Of a stretch of DNA of 64,000 bases, positions 33,411 through 42,328 are shown in pieces (positions within the stretch are counted from its first letter, which is position 1; every line of letters starts with the position of its first letter). The position numbers and the translations under genes were made by a program. The notes below the pieces were generated by a model. It had not been told where the DNA came from. It was given only the letters and a program-made list of their open reading frames with translations, and searched no databases. The stretch comes from 67-14 sp035502775 (GTDB lineage Bacteria > Actinomycetota > Thermoleophilia > Solirubrobacterales > 70-9). The stretch is taken from the NCBI GenBank assembly GCA_035502775.1, contig DATJUB010000078.1, positions 62,001 through 126,000 on the forward strand, written 5' to 3'.

Positions 33411-34251
33411 AAGACGTGGAATGGGACGCGGACTCGGCGCGATCCTGCCCGAAAGCGCCACCGGGCCGGACATGCGGGAGCTGCCGGTCGATGTCATCAA
33501 GCCGAATCCGGGCCAGCCGCGCACCCGGTTCAAGGAAGAGGCACTTCAGTCGCTGGCCGACTCGATCTCGGCCAGCGGTGTCGTCCAGCCGCTGATCGTA
33601 CGCTCAGTTAGTGGCGGAAGTTACGAGATCATCGCCGGAGAACGCCGCTGGCGGGCCGCTCAGATGGCCGGGGTAGCCAGGGTCCCTGTGGTCATCCGGG
33701 ATTCGGACGAAGCGGACCGGCTCGAGGTCGCTCTGATCGAGAACATGGTCCGCGAAGACCTGAACCCGGTGGAAGAGGCGAAAGCCTGCGCCGCTCTGGT
33801 CGAGGATCTCGGATTGAGCAAGGAAGATCTCGGCAAGCGGGTCGGGCGAAGCCGCCCGCAGATCTCGAACCTGATCCGTCTGCTCGACCTGCCCGACGAA
33901 GTGCTTGGCATGCTCGAAGTCGGTGACCTCAGCGAAGGCCACGGCCGCGCGATCCTGCAGGTCCCGGAGCACGACGAGCGCCGCAGGCTGGGCAAGCAGG
34001 CCTTCGCGGAGGGCTGGTCGGTTCGCCAGACCGAGGCTCAGGCACGGGCCGCCGGAGAGAATTCCGCACCCAAGGCCAAGCGAGCGAATCTGTCGGCCGA
34101 AGAGCTCGAAGCGATCGCCGAGGTCACGGAGAGACTCGAGACCAAGCTCGACCATCAGGTCCGGATCAAGCCCCGCGGCAACGGCATCTCGGTGGAGATC
34201 CAGCTCGACTCTCTGGACCAGGCGATCGATCTGGCCGACCGCCTCGGTTGA
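33403..34251 (+). CDS. parB: Chromosome partitioning protein ParB (Spo0J)
   Basis: A 282-residue CTP-binding clamp protein. Box I is VDVIKPNPGQPRTRF, the CTPase/arginine motif GERRWRAAQMAG, and the helix-turn-helix lies in LGLSKEDLGKRVGRSRPQISNLIRLL. A C-terminal dimerisation domain ends with IQLDSLDQAIDLADRL. The presumed target is the parS-like site at 30239-30254. Confidence 0.96.
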   Translation: MAERRGMGRGLGAILPESATGPDMRELPVDVIKPNPGQPRTRFKEEALQSLADSISASGVVQPLIVRSVSGGSYEIIAGERRWRAAQMAGVARVPVVIRDSDEADRLEVALIENMVREDLNPVEEAKACAALVEDLGLSKEDLGKRVGRSRPQISNLIRLLDLPDEVLGMLEVGDLSEGHGRAILQVPEHDERRRLGKQAFAEGWSVRQTEAQARAAGENSAPKAKRANLSAEELEAIAEVTERLETKLDHQVRIKPRGNGISVEIQLDSLDQAIDLADRLG

Positions 34252-34284
34252 CGCCCGATCGTTCGGGGGCCGAGGCGGCGAGAG

Positions 34285-34358
<74 letters not shown>

Positions 34359-34371
34359 GCAGCGAAGGCAG

Positions 34372-34377
34372 ATTCTA
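34372..34377 (-). promoter_or_regulatory. -10 element for tRNA-Ile
   Basis: TAGAAT on the minus strand ends 13 nt before the tRNA 5' end. No convincing -35 box was found. Confidence 0.4.
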
Positions 34378-34449
34378 GGGATTAGCCGCGAACGAGGCTG
34401 TCTCGCCCGTCTCGGAATGTTCAAGAAGAAGCAGCGACGGCCACCCACC

Positions 34450-34455
34450 TATAAT
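34450..34455 (+). promoter_or_regulatory. -10 TATAAT for a leaderless transcript
   Basis: A perfect TATAAT ends 9 nt before ATG 34465. No Shine-Dalgarno lies between, so a leaderless message starting at or near the ATG is likely. It argues against the longer frame that begins at 34417. Confidence 0.65.
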
Positions 34456-34464
34456 CGCTGGTCC

Positions 34465-34953
34465 ATGCGTGAGATGCAGATCTACGGCGTCAGTTTCGAC
34501 ATGGTCGGCAAACAGCCGATCGTCTTGCTGAAGACGACGGACGACAACCGCTTCCTGCCGATCTGGATCGGGCATCCGGAAGCCGCCGCGATCCTGATGA
34601 AGCTTCAGGGTGCGGACACGCCCCGTCCGATGACCCATGACCTCATGGTCGACATGCTCGACCAGGTGGAGACGAAATGCGAGCGCATCTCGATCACCGA
34701 ACTGAGGGACAACACCTTCTACGCCTCGATCACGCTGTCGGTCGCCGGCACCGAGCTGGAGATAGATTCGCGCCCCTCCGACGCCCTGGCGCTCGCCGTC
34801 CGGGTCTCCGCCCCGATCTTCGTCGCCGAAGAGGTGATCGAAGAATCCTCGATCGAGTTCGATCAGGGAATCGAAGACAACGAGCAGGTCGTCGAGAAGT
34901 TCAAGGACTTCCTAGACGATGTCTCACCCGAAGATTTTCTTCAGGGTTCCTAG
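34465..34953 (+). CDS. Bifunctional nuclease-fold (BFN/DUF151) protein
   Basis: A 162-residue protein: MREMQIYGVSFDMVGKQPIVLLK, then FLPIWIGHPEAAAI, and RPSDALALAVR, the signature of the DUF151/BFN family. Relatives include plant BBD nucleases and a Thermotoga structure; bacterial roles are unsettled. The ATG at 34465 was chosen because the family starts near here and a TATAAT lies just upstream; an in-frame ATG at 34417 would add 16 basic residues. The stop codon lies inside a perfect palindrome. Confidence 0.88.
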   Translation: MREMQIYGVSFDMVGKQPIVLLKTTDDNRFLPIWIGHPEAAAILMKLQGADTPRPMTHDLMVDMLDQVETKCERISITELRDNTFYASITLSVAGTELEIDSRPSDALALAVRVSAPIFVAEEVIEESSIEFDQGIEDNEQVVEKFKDFLDDVSPEDFLQGS

Positions 34954-34963
34954 GAACCCTGAA
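34940..34963 (+). terminator. 24-bp palindromic terminator over a stop codon
   Basis: TTCAGGGTTCCT / AGGAACCCTGAA is a perfect 12+12 palindrome with the TAG stop (34951-34953) at its centre, followed by AAAT. A second hairpin of the TTCGCTGT family follows 11 nt downstream. Confidence 0.6.
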
Positions 34964-34974
34964 AAATCAACAAG

Positions 34975-35006
34975 AGTCAGAATCGCTTCGCTGTGCGATC
35001 CCGACT
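34975..35006. terminator. Hairpin with TTCGCTGT loop (family member B)
   Basis: Twelve-base arms (34975-34986, 34995-35006) with two A/C mismatches enclose the same TTCGCTGT loop as 8490-8521. It lies between the convergent BFN gene and the second ddl gene. Confidence 0.6.
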
Positions 35007-35041
35007 TCGAGGTCGCGCCATGAATGGGCAAAAGTGCTGCG

Positions 35042-35959
35042 TCACAGGGCCAGATCGATGATTCGGGCGACCATCGCCTCGAACTCGACCCCGGCCGCTT
35101 CCGCCGCTTGGGGCAGCAATGAGGTCTCCGTCAGACCCGGGATCGCGTTGATCTCCAGGATCTGTGGGCCGTCGTCGCCGAGAATCAGGTCCACCCTTGA
35201 GAATCCGGAGCAGCCGAGCGCGTTGTAGGCGGCGAGCGCGACCCGGTTCACCTCGTCGGCGTCTTCGTCGCTCAGTTCGGCCGGGCAGACGAAACTGGCA
35301 CCGCCGATCTCGTAGCGGGCCTCGAAGTCGTAGGCGTTGTTGTCGGTCGGGATCGCCTCGACGATAGGCAGGACCTGATCCCCGAGGACCGACACCGCGA
35401 GCTCGCGCCCGCTCACCCAGGTCTCCAGGATCGCCCGGTTGTCATAGCTGAGCGCGGTCATCAGAGCGCCCGGGATGTCCTCGGCTCTCGTCACCACCTT
35501 GACCCCGAGCGAGGATCCCTGTGAGGCCGGCTTGGCCACGAGGGGCAGTCCCACGGTGTCGACCGCGCGCTGGAAGCTGGAAGCGGCGCCGAAATCACGG
35601 ATAGCCGCCTCGGAGTAGGTGACCCAATTCGGCGTGGGAAGGCCGTTCTCCCGCAGGATGTGCTTGGCGAGGCTCTTGTCCATGCAGCGCTGGCAGGCCG
35701 CCACTCCCGGACCGGTGTGGGGGATGTCGAGCAGATCGAGCAGGGCCTGCACGGTTCCGTCCTCACCTTCGGTCCCGTGCAGGGCGATGAAGGCGACATC
35801 CGGCCGGATCCCTTCCAGCTTCGCGACCAGGTCGGGGCCGAGGTCGAGTACCTCGACCTCGTGGCCGATGTCCGACAATGCCTCGGCGACCCTGGCCCCG
35901 GATCGCAGCGATACGCCCCGTTCCAGGGAGCGACCGCCCTGCAGCAGCGCGACCTTCAT
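35042..35959 (-). CDS. Second D-alanine--D-alanine ligase-like protein
   Basis: A 305-residue ATP-grasp protein with all Ddl motifs: LLQGGRSLERGVSLRSG, LHGTEGEDGTVQALL, CMDKSLAKHIL, KPASQGSSLGVKV, YDFEARYEIGG and EINAIPGLTETSLL. The omega-loop closes with Tyr, pointing to D-Ala rather than D-lactate as acceptor. It is clearly divergent from the ligase at 8537-9502 (Arg replaces His in the SSEHEVS-like motif). It follows a PLP aminotransferase with a 4-nt overlap. Its in vivo substrate may be another dipeptide; this is inference. Confidence 0.88.
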   Translation of the reverse strand: MKVALLQGGRSLERGVSLRSGARVAEALSDIGHEVEVLDLGPDLVAKLEGIRPDVAFIALHGTEGEDGTVQALLDLLDIPHTGPGVAACQRCMDKSLAKHILRENGLPTPNWVTYSEAAIRDFGAASSFQRAVDTVGLPLVAKPASQGSSLGVKVVTRAEDIPGALMTALSYDNRAILETWVSGRELAVSVLGDQVLPIVEAIPTDNNAYDFEARYEIGGASFVCPAELSDEDADEVNRVALAAYNALGCSGFSRVDLILGDDGPQILEINAIPGLTETSLLPQAAEAAGVEFEAMVARIIDLAL

Positions 35960-37281
35960 CGCTCTTCCTCCGGATCTTCGGGTCTGGGTGGGAGCCGCAT
36001 CTCGTCCGTTCCGGTCATCGTCTCGTAAAGGGCGAGATGCTCGCGGGCGACCTTTCCGATGCGGCGGATCCCTTCGATGATCTCGTCCTCCTTCACTCCC
36101 GAGAAGTTGAGGCGCATCGAGCTGGCACCCCGGCCGTCGACGTAGGCGCCGGTTCCGGGAACGAAGGCGACACCCTTGGTCAATGCCTTGGCGAGCAGGT
36201 CCTCGGTGTCGATCACGTCGGGCAGGGTCGCCCAGACGAACAGGCCGCCCTCGGGCTTGGTCCAGGTGGTTCCGTGGGGGAAATACTCGGACATCGCGCC
36301 GACCATCGCGTCGCGCCGGTTCCGGTAGATCGCGACGAGATCGTCCACGTACTCCCGCCAGCGGTCCTTCTTGAAGTACTCGCCGGCGAAATCCTGGGTG
36401 AGGGTGGAGGTGCAGAGGTCGGATGCCGCCTTGCCGAGCACGACCTTTTCGCGGATCGGCGTAGGCGAGACTATCCAGCCGATGCGCAGTCCGGCCGAGA
36501 GGATCTTCGAGAAGGTGCCGAGATACACGACGTAATTGCCCCCATCGAGGCTGTAGAGCGTCGGCAGCGGATCACCTTCGTAGCGGAGCAGGCCGTAGGG
36601 ATTGTCTTCGACCACGAGGATCTCGTGTTCGCGGGCTAGGGCGACCAGCCGGTGGCGCCGCTCGAGCGAAAGGGTCGCTCCACCCGGGTTCTGGAAGGTC
36701 GGCACCGAGTAGATGAACTTCGGCTTGCGGCCCTTGGCGGCGAGCTCGGCGAGGGTCTGTTCGAGGATGTCGATCTTCATCCCGTCCGAGTCGCATTCGA
36801 TCTGGATGATGTCGGCCTCGTACGAGCAGAAAGTCGGGATCGCGCCGGGGTACGTCGGTGCGTCGCAGATCAGCGCGTCGCCCGGATCGATCAGCACCTT
36901 GGTGATCAGATCGATCGCCTGCTGGCCACCGGTGGTCACGGTGACATCCATCGGATCGATCCGCATGTCCTCGGCCGCCATGACCTTCGCGATCTGTTCG
37001 CGAACCAGGTCTATGCCCTCGGTCGGGCCGTACTGCAGAACCTCGGCCACAGAGGTCTTCGCGATCCGATCCATCTCCGCGGCGAAAGCCTCCGGCGGGA
37101 AAGTCGAAGTGTCGGGCAGCCCTCCGGCAAGGGAGATCACCTCGGGTCGGGCCGTGATCGCCATCATGTCCCGCATCGCCGAAGACCGCATCACCCTGGT
37201 CCGTTTCGCGAACAGGGAAGCGTAGCGCTCGAGGTCTTTCGACCGGGTCTGGGGACGTCGGGGAGGTGGTGGAGCCGCCAT
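35956..37281 (-). CDS. PLP-dependent class I/II aminotransferase (2-aminoadipate/LysN-like)
   Basis: A 441-residue fold-type I aminotransferase. The opening VISLAGGLPDTSTFP, YGPTEGIDLVREQIA, TTGGQQAIDLI, SVPTFQNPGGATLSLERR, VVEDNPYGLLRYEG and the Schiff-base lysine in GTFSKILSAGLRIGW are those of the 2-aminoadipate/MocR-catalytic-domain group. There is no N-terminal GntR DNA-binding domain. The substrate cannot be assigned. Its 3' end overlaps the second Ddl by 4 nt. Its 5' end overlaps the divergent membrane-protein frame. Confidence 0.88.
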   Translation of the reverse strand: MAAPPPPRRPQTRSKDLERYASLFAKRTRVMRSSAMRDMMAITARPEVISLAGGLPDTSTFPPEAFAAEMDRIAKTSVAEVLQYGPTEGIDLVREQIAKVMAAEDMRIDPMDVTVTTGGQQAIDLITKVLIDPGDALICDAPTYPGAIPTFCSYEADIIQIECDSDGMKIDILEQTLAELAAKGRKPKFIYSVPTFQNPGGATLSLERRHRLVALAREHEILVVEDNPYGLLRYEGDPLPTLYSLDGGNYVVYLGTFSKILSAGLRIGWIVSPTPIREKVVLGKAASDLCTSTLTQDFAGEYFKKDRWREYVDDLVAIYRNRRDAMVGAMSEYFPHGTTWTKPEGGLFVWATLPDVIDTEDLLAKALTKGVAFVPGTGAYVDGRGASSMRLNFSGVKEDEIIEGIRRIGKVAREHLALYETMTGTDEMRLPPRPEDPEEER

Positions 37282-37727
37282 CGTTCTATTCTCCCGGTAT
37301 CAGCGCTTTCGAAACAATCTGCCTCGCCGCCGGGATAGGTATTGCCATCGGCATGATCGCCGGCACCACCGGACTCGAAGGATCGGCCCGTGGCCGCATG
37401 ACCGTGCTCGCCGCGATCATCGGACTGGTCTTCGGTTACCTGATCGCGTCGGTTTTCGACGGATCGAGTCTTCCCGGAGCGCTCAGCGGCGGCCTCTTCG
37501 CCGGCTTCGCCTGCGTGGTGGTCAGCGGGGTGATCGCCGGAGCGACCCGGCGCGGCGGCACGGCGGCGCTCGCCTTCCTCACCGTGTTCGCAGCGGTGAT
37601 CGTGGCCGGAATCTCGGTCCTCTTCCCATATTTCGCGATTCTCCCCGCCGCCGGCCTGATCTGGCTGGCGATCGGCCGGCGCAAACGGGCCGACCGCAAG
37701 CACGCCGGGTTGCGCGTTCTGCGCTAG
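37266..37727 (+). CDS. Small polytopic membrane protein of unknown function
   Basis: Up to 153 residues with four to five hydrophobic segments rich in Gly/Ala (for example IGIAIGMIAGTTG, AGFACVVVSGVIAG and GISVLFPYFAILPAAGLIWLAIG) and a basic C-terminus (RRKRADRKH). The only standard starts, GTG 37266/37269, lie inside the divergent aminotransferase gene, so the real start may be later and non-standard. No family was recognised. The stop abuts the ATG of the phosphodiesterase gene (TAGATG). Confidence 0.6.
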   Translation: MVEPPSFYSPGISAFETICLAAGIGIAIGMIAGTTGLEGSARGRMTVLAAIIGLVFGYLIASVFDGSSLPGALSGGLFAGFACVVVSGVIAGATRRGGTAALAFLTVFAAVIVAGISVLFPYFAILPAAGLIWLAIGRRKRADRKHAGLRVLR

Positions 37728-39275
37728 ATGAAAAAGAAGTTCGTACTTGCGTATGTCGATTCCCTGAGAACCGACATGCTCAAACAGGCGATCGACGAGG
37801 GGCGGGCACCGACCTTCGGGCGTCTCGTGAAACGCGGGGTGCTGGTCGAGAACTGCGTCTCATCCTTTCCGTCGGTCACCCCGGTCGCGTCGGCGGAGAT
37901 GGTCACCGGGGTCGCGGCCGACCGGCACTGGATCAGCGGCATGAACTGGTACCACCGGGTCGAGCAGCGCTACGTCGAGTACGGCTCGTCGCTCGAGGCC
38001 TCACGGGCCTTCGGACTCTTCCGCTCCCTTCACGACCTGGTCTACAACATGAACATGGCCCACCTGAACCCGGGGATCGAAACGATCTTCGAGACGCTCG
38101 ACGATCAGGGACGGCGCACCGCCTCGACCCCGTTTCTGATCTATCGCGGACGGCATCGGCACGACGTCACGCTGCAGGGACTCACCGGCAAGGCGATCGA
38201 GTCCGGCCTGCTGAAGTTCGACTACGGGACCTGGGGGCCGAAGGAACTGTTCTACGGAGATCTCTATGCCTCGATGCCGACCCCGTGCAAGCCGAGTTCG
38301 ATTCCGGGCAAGCGGGACTCGTACTCGGCCTGTTGCGCCTCCGAGCTCGTTTCACGGAACAAGTTCGATTTCTTGCTGCTCTCTTTCCCGGACAACGACA
38401 ACTACTCGCACAAGCATGGTCCCGCGGCGTCGGTGAACTCGATCGAGCAGGCGGACATCTGCATGGCGGAGGTGATCCGGGCGGCCGGCGGCATGGATGG
38501 TTTTCTCACCGATCACGCCCTGATCCTGCTGGCCGATCATGCCCACACCGATGTCGAGAAGCCGCTGGAGCTGATCAGGGGAATGGCCGAGAAGTGGCAT
38601 GTTCTGCGGCCTTCCGAGGATCGGCCCGATCAGGCCGAGATCGCGGTCAGCCCGACCTCGAGGGCGGCCCACATCTATCTGCTTCAGGAGCAGGACAATC
38701 CGGTCCGGCACGAACGGGTCAGGAAGCAGGCCGCCTCGATCGAGGGTGTCGAGCTCGTCTGCTGGCTGGAACACACCGACGGATCACCGCTGGTGCGCAT
38801 CAGTCCCGGGCTGGGTGGAGCGACCGATCTGGTCACGGTTGTCGAGCGGGAAGGGAAGCGGATCTCGTTCCGACCGGCGGAAAAGTCGAAAAAGACCGAC
38901 GAATTCGGCGAGCTCGTCACCGACCGCCGTGGAAACAGCTGGGAGATCAGCGGCAACACCGAAGCGCTCGAAGCTTCGGTCGAAGCCGGAAGGATCGAAA
39001 CCCCGGTCTTCCCCGACGCCCTCGGCCGCCTCCACTCAGCACTTCACGCACCCCACGCGGGAGACGTCCTGATCTCGGCAACCCTGGGCTACGAATGCAT
39101 CGATTGGGGAGGGGCCGCCCATGTGGGAGGCGGAAGTCACGGCTCGTTGCGCCGCGAAGATTCCGAAGGACCCCTGCTGTTCGTCAACTGCGGACCCGAG
39201 TCGCCAGACGAGCGTCAACAATGGGCCCTGAAGGACGTAGTCCCAGTGATCAGAGAGCATTTCGAGAGTCCCTGA
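37728..39275 (+). CDS. Alkaline phosphatase superfamily phosphodiesterase
   Basis: A 515-residue protein without a signal peptide. Metal-binding and nucleophile motifs of the nucleotide pyrophosphatase/phosphodiesterase group are visible: VDSLRTDML (first Asp), FPSVTPVASAEMVTG (nucleophile Thr), FPDNDNYSHKHGP (Asp, His) and LLADHAHTDV (Asp-His). A C-terminal segment has a His-Gly-Ser element (VGGGSHGSL). The substrate is unknown; related cytoplasmic proteins act on phosphodiester or phosphonate compounds. It is preceded directly by the membrane protein gene, so the two may be translated together. Confidence 0.8.
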   Translation: MKKKFVLAYVDSLRTDMLKQAIDEGRAPTFGRLVKRGVLVENCVSSFPSVTPVASAEMVTGVAADRHWISGMNWYHRVEQRYVEYGSSLEASRAFGLFRSLHDLVYNMNMAHLNPGIETIFETLDDQGRRTASTPFLIYRGRHRHDVTLQGLTGKAIESGLLKFDYGTWGPKELFYGDLYASMPTPCKPSSIPGKRDSYSACCASELVSRNKFDFLLLSFPDNDNYSHKHGPAASVNSIEQADICMAEVIRAAGGMDGFLTDHALILLADHAHTDVEKPLELIRGMAEKWHVLRPSEDRPDQAEIAVSPTSRAAHIYLLQEQDNPVRHERVRKQAASIEGVELVCWLEHTDGSPLVRISPGLGGATDLVTVVEREGKRISFRPAEKSKKTDEFGELVTDRRGNSWEISGNTEALEASVEAGRIETPVFPDALGRLHSALHAPHAGDVLISATLGYECIDWGGAAHVGGGSHGSLRREDSEGPLLFVNCGPESPDERQQWALKDVVPVIREHFESP

Positions 39276-39277
39276 CA

Positions 39278-39324
39278 GGGTGGAGACGATTTCCTCCCGC
39301 TCAGGGAGGAAATCGTCTCCACCC
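39278..39324. terminator. Perfect 21-bp hairpin between convergent genes
   Basis: Arms 39278-39298 and 39304-39324 are fully complementary around GCTCA. It starts 3 nt after the phosphodiesterase stop and ends 42 nt before the YmdB-like gene stop. There is no T-run. Position and strength suggest a bidirectional terminator. Confidence 0.7.
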
Positions 39325-39365
39325 TCGCTCGTGAACCTTCGGGTTTGCCGGTTTCGGTGGTGGGC

Positions 39366-40145
39366 TCAGACTTGATGTAGAAAAGGCTCGATCGAGTCAG
39401 CCAACCCAGCCGGGTTGATCTCGATCGCGGCACCCATCACCCAGACGTCCTCGGTGGCCGACTCGAACCGCACCGGCATCTCGGTGCGCATCCGTTCGAT
39501 CGCCTGTTCCTTCTTCACCCCGAGCACACTGTCGCGGGCTCCGGTCATGCCGACGTCGGAGATGAATGCGGTCCCGCCGGGCAGGACCCTGCCGTCGGCG
39601 GTCGGCACATGGGTGTGGGTGCCGCAGACAGCCGCGACCCGACCGTCCAGATACCAGCCCAGGGCGACCTTTTCGGAGGTCACCTCGGCGTGGAAATCGA
39701 CGAAGATCGCGTCGCATCTGCCGTCCAGCTCGGTCAGCAGCGTGTCGGCCTCGTCGAAGGGAGAGCGAGCGGCCCGCAGGCCGACCGTGCCGCTGAGGTT
39801 GACGATCGCGATCCGCATGTCATCTGCCCCGGCCTCGACGATCACGTGGCCCTTGCCCGGATTGGCCTTGCGGTAGTTGGCGGGCCGGATGACCCGGTCG
39901 GCGCTGTCCAGGAAGGCGTAGGCATCGCGGTGCCGGTAGGCGTGGTTGCCGAGCGTGATCACGTCGGCGCCGTTGTCGAAGATGTTGCGGGCGGTCTTCT
40001 CGGTGATGCCCATCCCGCCGGCGGAGTTCTCACCGTTGACCACGGTCAGGTCCGGTTCGAAACGCTGCTTCAGCCCGGGCATGGCGGCGGCCAGACCGCG
40101 GCGTCCCGGACTTCCGACCACATCACCGACGAAGAGCAGTTTCAC
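39366..40145 (-). CDS. YmdB-like metallophosphoesterase (cyclic nucleotide phosphodiesterase)
   Basis: A 259-residue calcineurin-like phosphoesterase of the TIGR00282/YmdB family: MKLLFVGDVVGSPGRRGL, VNGENSAGGMGIT, TLGNHAYRHRD, VDFHAEVTSEKVALGWYLDG, CGTHTHVPTAD and DVGMTGARDSVLG. These supply the dinuclear metal ligands. YmdB of Bacillus hydrolyses 2',3'-cyclic AMP and affects biofilm and motility decisions; in many bacteria the gene neighbours rny, which is not here. Confidence 0.93.
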   Translation of the reverse strand: MKLLFVGDVVGSPGRRGLAAAMPGLKQRFEPDLTVVNGENSAGGMGITEKTARNIFDNGADVITLGNHAYRHRDAYAFLDSADRVIRPANYRKANPGKGHVIVEAGADDMRIAIVNLSGTVGLRAARSPFDEADTLLTELDGRCDAIFVDFHAEVTSEKVALGWYLDGRVAAVCGTHTHVPTADGRVLPGGTAFISDVGMTGARDSVLGVKKEQAIERMRTEMPVRFESATEDVWVMGAAIEINPAGLADSIEPFLHQV

Positions 40146-40202
40146 CTGACCGACCCTACCGACACTCAGTTCATCGACCGGATCGCGTACGGTTCTCGGC
40201 CA

Positions 40203-40928
40203 ATGGCTGACGGCACGTCAAGGAAGGCACTGTCCGCGAACGGGATCGTGAAACGCTTCGGCGAGCGAGAGGCGCTGCGCGGAATCGGGTTCGAGGCGCA
40301 TCCCGGAGAGGTGGTCGCGGTGATCGGGCCGAACGGTGCCGGCAAGACCACGCTGCTCACGATTCTCGCCGGGATCGCCGAACCGGATGCGGGCGCGGTC
40401 GAGACCAGCGGCGGCGGTGTCGGCTGGGTGCCACAGCAGGCGGCGCTCTACCGGCGGCTGACGGTTTCCGAGAACCTGCTGCTCTTCGCCCGGCTTCAGG
40501 GCCACGACGATCCGGCCGCTCGGGTCGAGCAGATGCTCGAACTGACCGGGCTCGGGGTGCGCCGCGACGATCAGGTCGGCAGCCTTTCCGGCGGCAACCA
40601 GCAGCGCATCAACATCGCGATCGGGCTGATGGCGAATCCTTCGGTCCTGCTCCTGGACGAGCCGAGCGTCGGGCTCGATCCCGCCCAGAGGGCGCGGCTC
40701 TGGCAGTTCATCCTCGGTCTGGTGGCCGATGGCACCGCGGTCGTGTTCTCCACCCACGACATCCAGGAAGCCGAGCGGTACGCGGAGCGCATCTTCGTCG
40801 TAGCCGACGGCGGCGGCGTCTTCAACGGGACCGCGACCGAGTTGCGCGACGCGGTCGGATCGGCGAACGGATCGGACTTCGATCTGGAGACCTCCTTCCT
40901 GGCCTTTCTCAAGAAGGAAGGGCACTGA
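40203..40928 (+). CDS. ABC transporter ATP-binding protein
   Basis: A 241-residue ATPase from ATG 40203; the frame is open far upstream but that part is antisense to the YmdB-like gene. Walker A is GPNGAGKTTLLT, the signature LSGGNQQRINIAIGL, Walker B VLLLDEPSVGLDP and the switch His is in FSTHDIQEAERYAER. It pairs with the ABC-2 permease 2 nt downstream. The substrate is unknown; lipid, drug or polyketide export are typical for this class. Confidence 0.93.
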   Translation: MADGTSRKALSANGIVKRFGEREALRGIGFEAHPGEVVAVIGPNGAGKTTLLTILAGIAEPDAGAVETSGGGVGWVPQQAALYRRLTVSENLLLFARLQGHDDPAARVEQMLELTGLGVRRDDQVGSLSGGNQQRINIAIGLMANPSVLLLDEPSVGLDPAQRARLWQFILGLVADGTAVVFSTHDIQEAERYAERIFVVADGGGVFNGTATELRDAVGSANGSDFDLETSFLAFLKKEGH

Positions 40929-40930
40929 CG

Positions 40931-42274
40931 ATGCGCTGGCTGCTGCTGAAAGATCTGCAGATCCTGCGCCGATCGCCACTGCAGCTGGCGCTGCTGGTGA
41001 TCTATCCGATCGCGATCGCGCTGCTGGTCGGGTTCGCCCTGACCCGTGGACCGGAGCAATCGACCGTGGCTCTCTACAACGCGATGCCCGCCGGATCGAC
41101 TCTCGGCTTCGGGGGCGAGGAGCTGAACGGCGACGAGATCAAGAAGCAGCTCTGCGACCGGGTCGACTGCATCGAGGCGGACAGCACCGATCAGGCCTCG
41201 GATCTGGTCGAGTCGGGAGAGGCGACCGCGGCCGTGGTCGTACCCGAGGACCTCGGCGACAAGATCGCCTCACTCGCCTCGCTGAATCCGCAGCGGCCCG
41301 AGATCGAGGTGATCGTCAACGGATCGAGTGCGGTCGAGAACGAGATCGTCGACGACCGGATCGAGGCGATGCTCGCCGAAGCGAACCAGTTGATCGCCCA
41401 GCGGCTGGCCGAGGGCGCCCGCGAGTACCTCGACCTGATCCTCGACGGCGGCGAGTTCAGCCTGCTCGGCCAGGACATCTCCGTCCTCGGCCTGAAGAAC
41501 AGCGAGAAGGTGCTGACCGAGGTTCGCCAGAAGGTGAACGATCCCGCGGATCGCGCGAAGCTCGACCAGGCGATCCGGTTCGCCAGTCTGGCCACCGACA
41601 ATCTCGACCTGGCCGGCCCGATCCTCACCGCGATCTCCGAGCCGGTGGTGGCCAACAAGACCGAGGTGGGTGACGAGGCGCCGAGTCTCGACACGTTCGC
41701 GATCGCGGTGACCGCCGCCTTCGCCCTGATGTTCGTGACGGTTCTCCTGGTGGCCGGTTCTCTGGCCCTCGAGAAGGAGGAGAACGCGTTCACCAGATTG
41801 ACCGCCGGTCTGGTCAGCCGGGGCCAGATCCTCGCGGGCAAGGTCGGTCTGGGCACGATCGTCGGCCTCGCCGTGGTGGTGATCCTGCTCGCGGGACTTT
41901 CGGTCTTCGTTTCGATCCAGTGGAGCCGGGCACCGGTCTGGCTGCTCTCGAGTCTGCTGGGGGCGGCCGCTTTCGCCGCCGTCGGAGCCGCTCTGGGGGC
42001 GGCCACCCGTGAAGTGCGGGCGGCGACCCTGGCCGCGGTGATGATCTGCCTGCCGTTCGCCCTGCTCTCGCTCATCCCCGACGATGCGGTCGGCCCGGCG
42101 ATCGAGACCGTGATCAGCGTGGTCACGGCCGCCTTCCCCTTCCGGCCGGCGCTGGACGCGCTCACCGGTGGCCTGGAGCTGTCCGGACCTTCGGTCTGGC
42201 TGCCGATGGTCCACCTGCTGATTCTCGTCGCGGTCTACTCCGGGTTCGCCCGGATCGCACTTCGCCGCTTTTAG
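40931..42274 (+). CDS. ABC-2 type transporter permease
   Basis: A 447-residue membrane protein. It has one N-terminal helix (about 17-37), a large extracellular domain (about 40-240), and five to six helices (about 255-440), including a final LVAVYSGFARIALRRF. This is the YhgE/ABC2_membrane_3 layout. The N-terminal cytoplasmic MRWLLLKDLQILRRSP is typical of ABC-2 permeases. It forms an exporter with the ATPase before it. Confidence 0.88.
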   Translation: MRWLLLKDLQILRRSPLQLALLVIYPIAIALLVGFALTRGPEQSTVALYNAMPAGSTLGFGGEELNGDEIKKQLCDRVDCIEADSTDQASDLVESGEATAAVVVPEDLGDKIASLASLNPQRPEIEVIVNGSSAVENEIVDDRIEAMLAEANQLIAQRLAEGAREYLDLILDGGEFSLLGQDISVLGLKNSEKVLTEVRQKVNDPADRAKLDQAIRFASLATDNLDLAGPILTAISEPVVANKTEVGDEAPSLDTFAIAVTAAFALMFVTVLLVAGSLALEKEENAFTRLTAGLVSRGQILAGKVGLGTIVGLAVVVILLAGLSVFVSIQWSRAPVWLLSSLLGAAAFAAVGAALGAATREVRAATLAAVMICLPFALLSLIPDDAVGPAIETVISVVTAAFPFRPALDALTGGLELSGPSVWLPMVHLLILVAVYSGFARIALRRF

Positions 42275-42314
42275 CCTTCAGGGGTTTCGGGCGCGGCCTG
42301 TGTCGGGGGATCCC

Positions 42315-42320
42315 TAGACT
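42315..42320 (+). promoter_or_regulatory. -10 element before hemB
   Basis: TAGACT ends 8 nt before the hemB ATG (42329), with no Shine-Dalgarno between, so the operon message is probably leaderless. No clear -35 box is seen. Confidence 0.5.
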
Positions 42321-42328
42321 GAATCGGT

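Noticed and set aside
39609..40202. Long N-terminal extension of the ABC ATPase
   Set aside because: It is antisense to the YmdB-like gene and unlike any ATPase; ATG 40203 gives the normal size.
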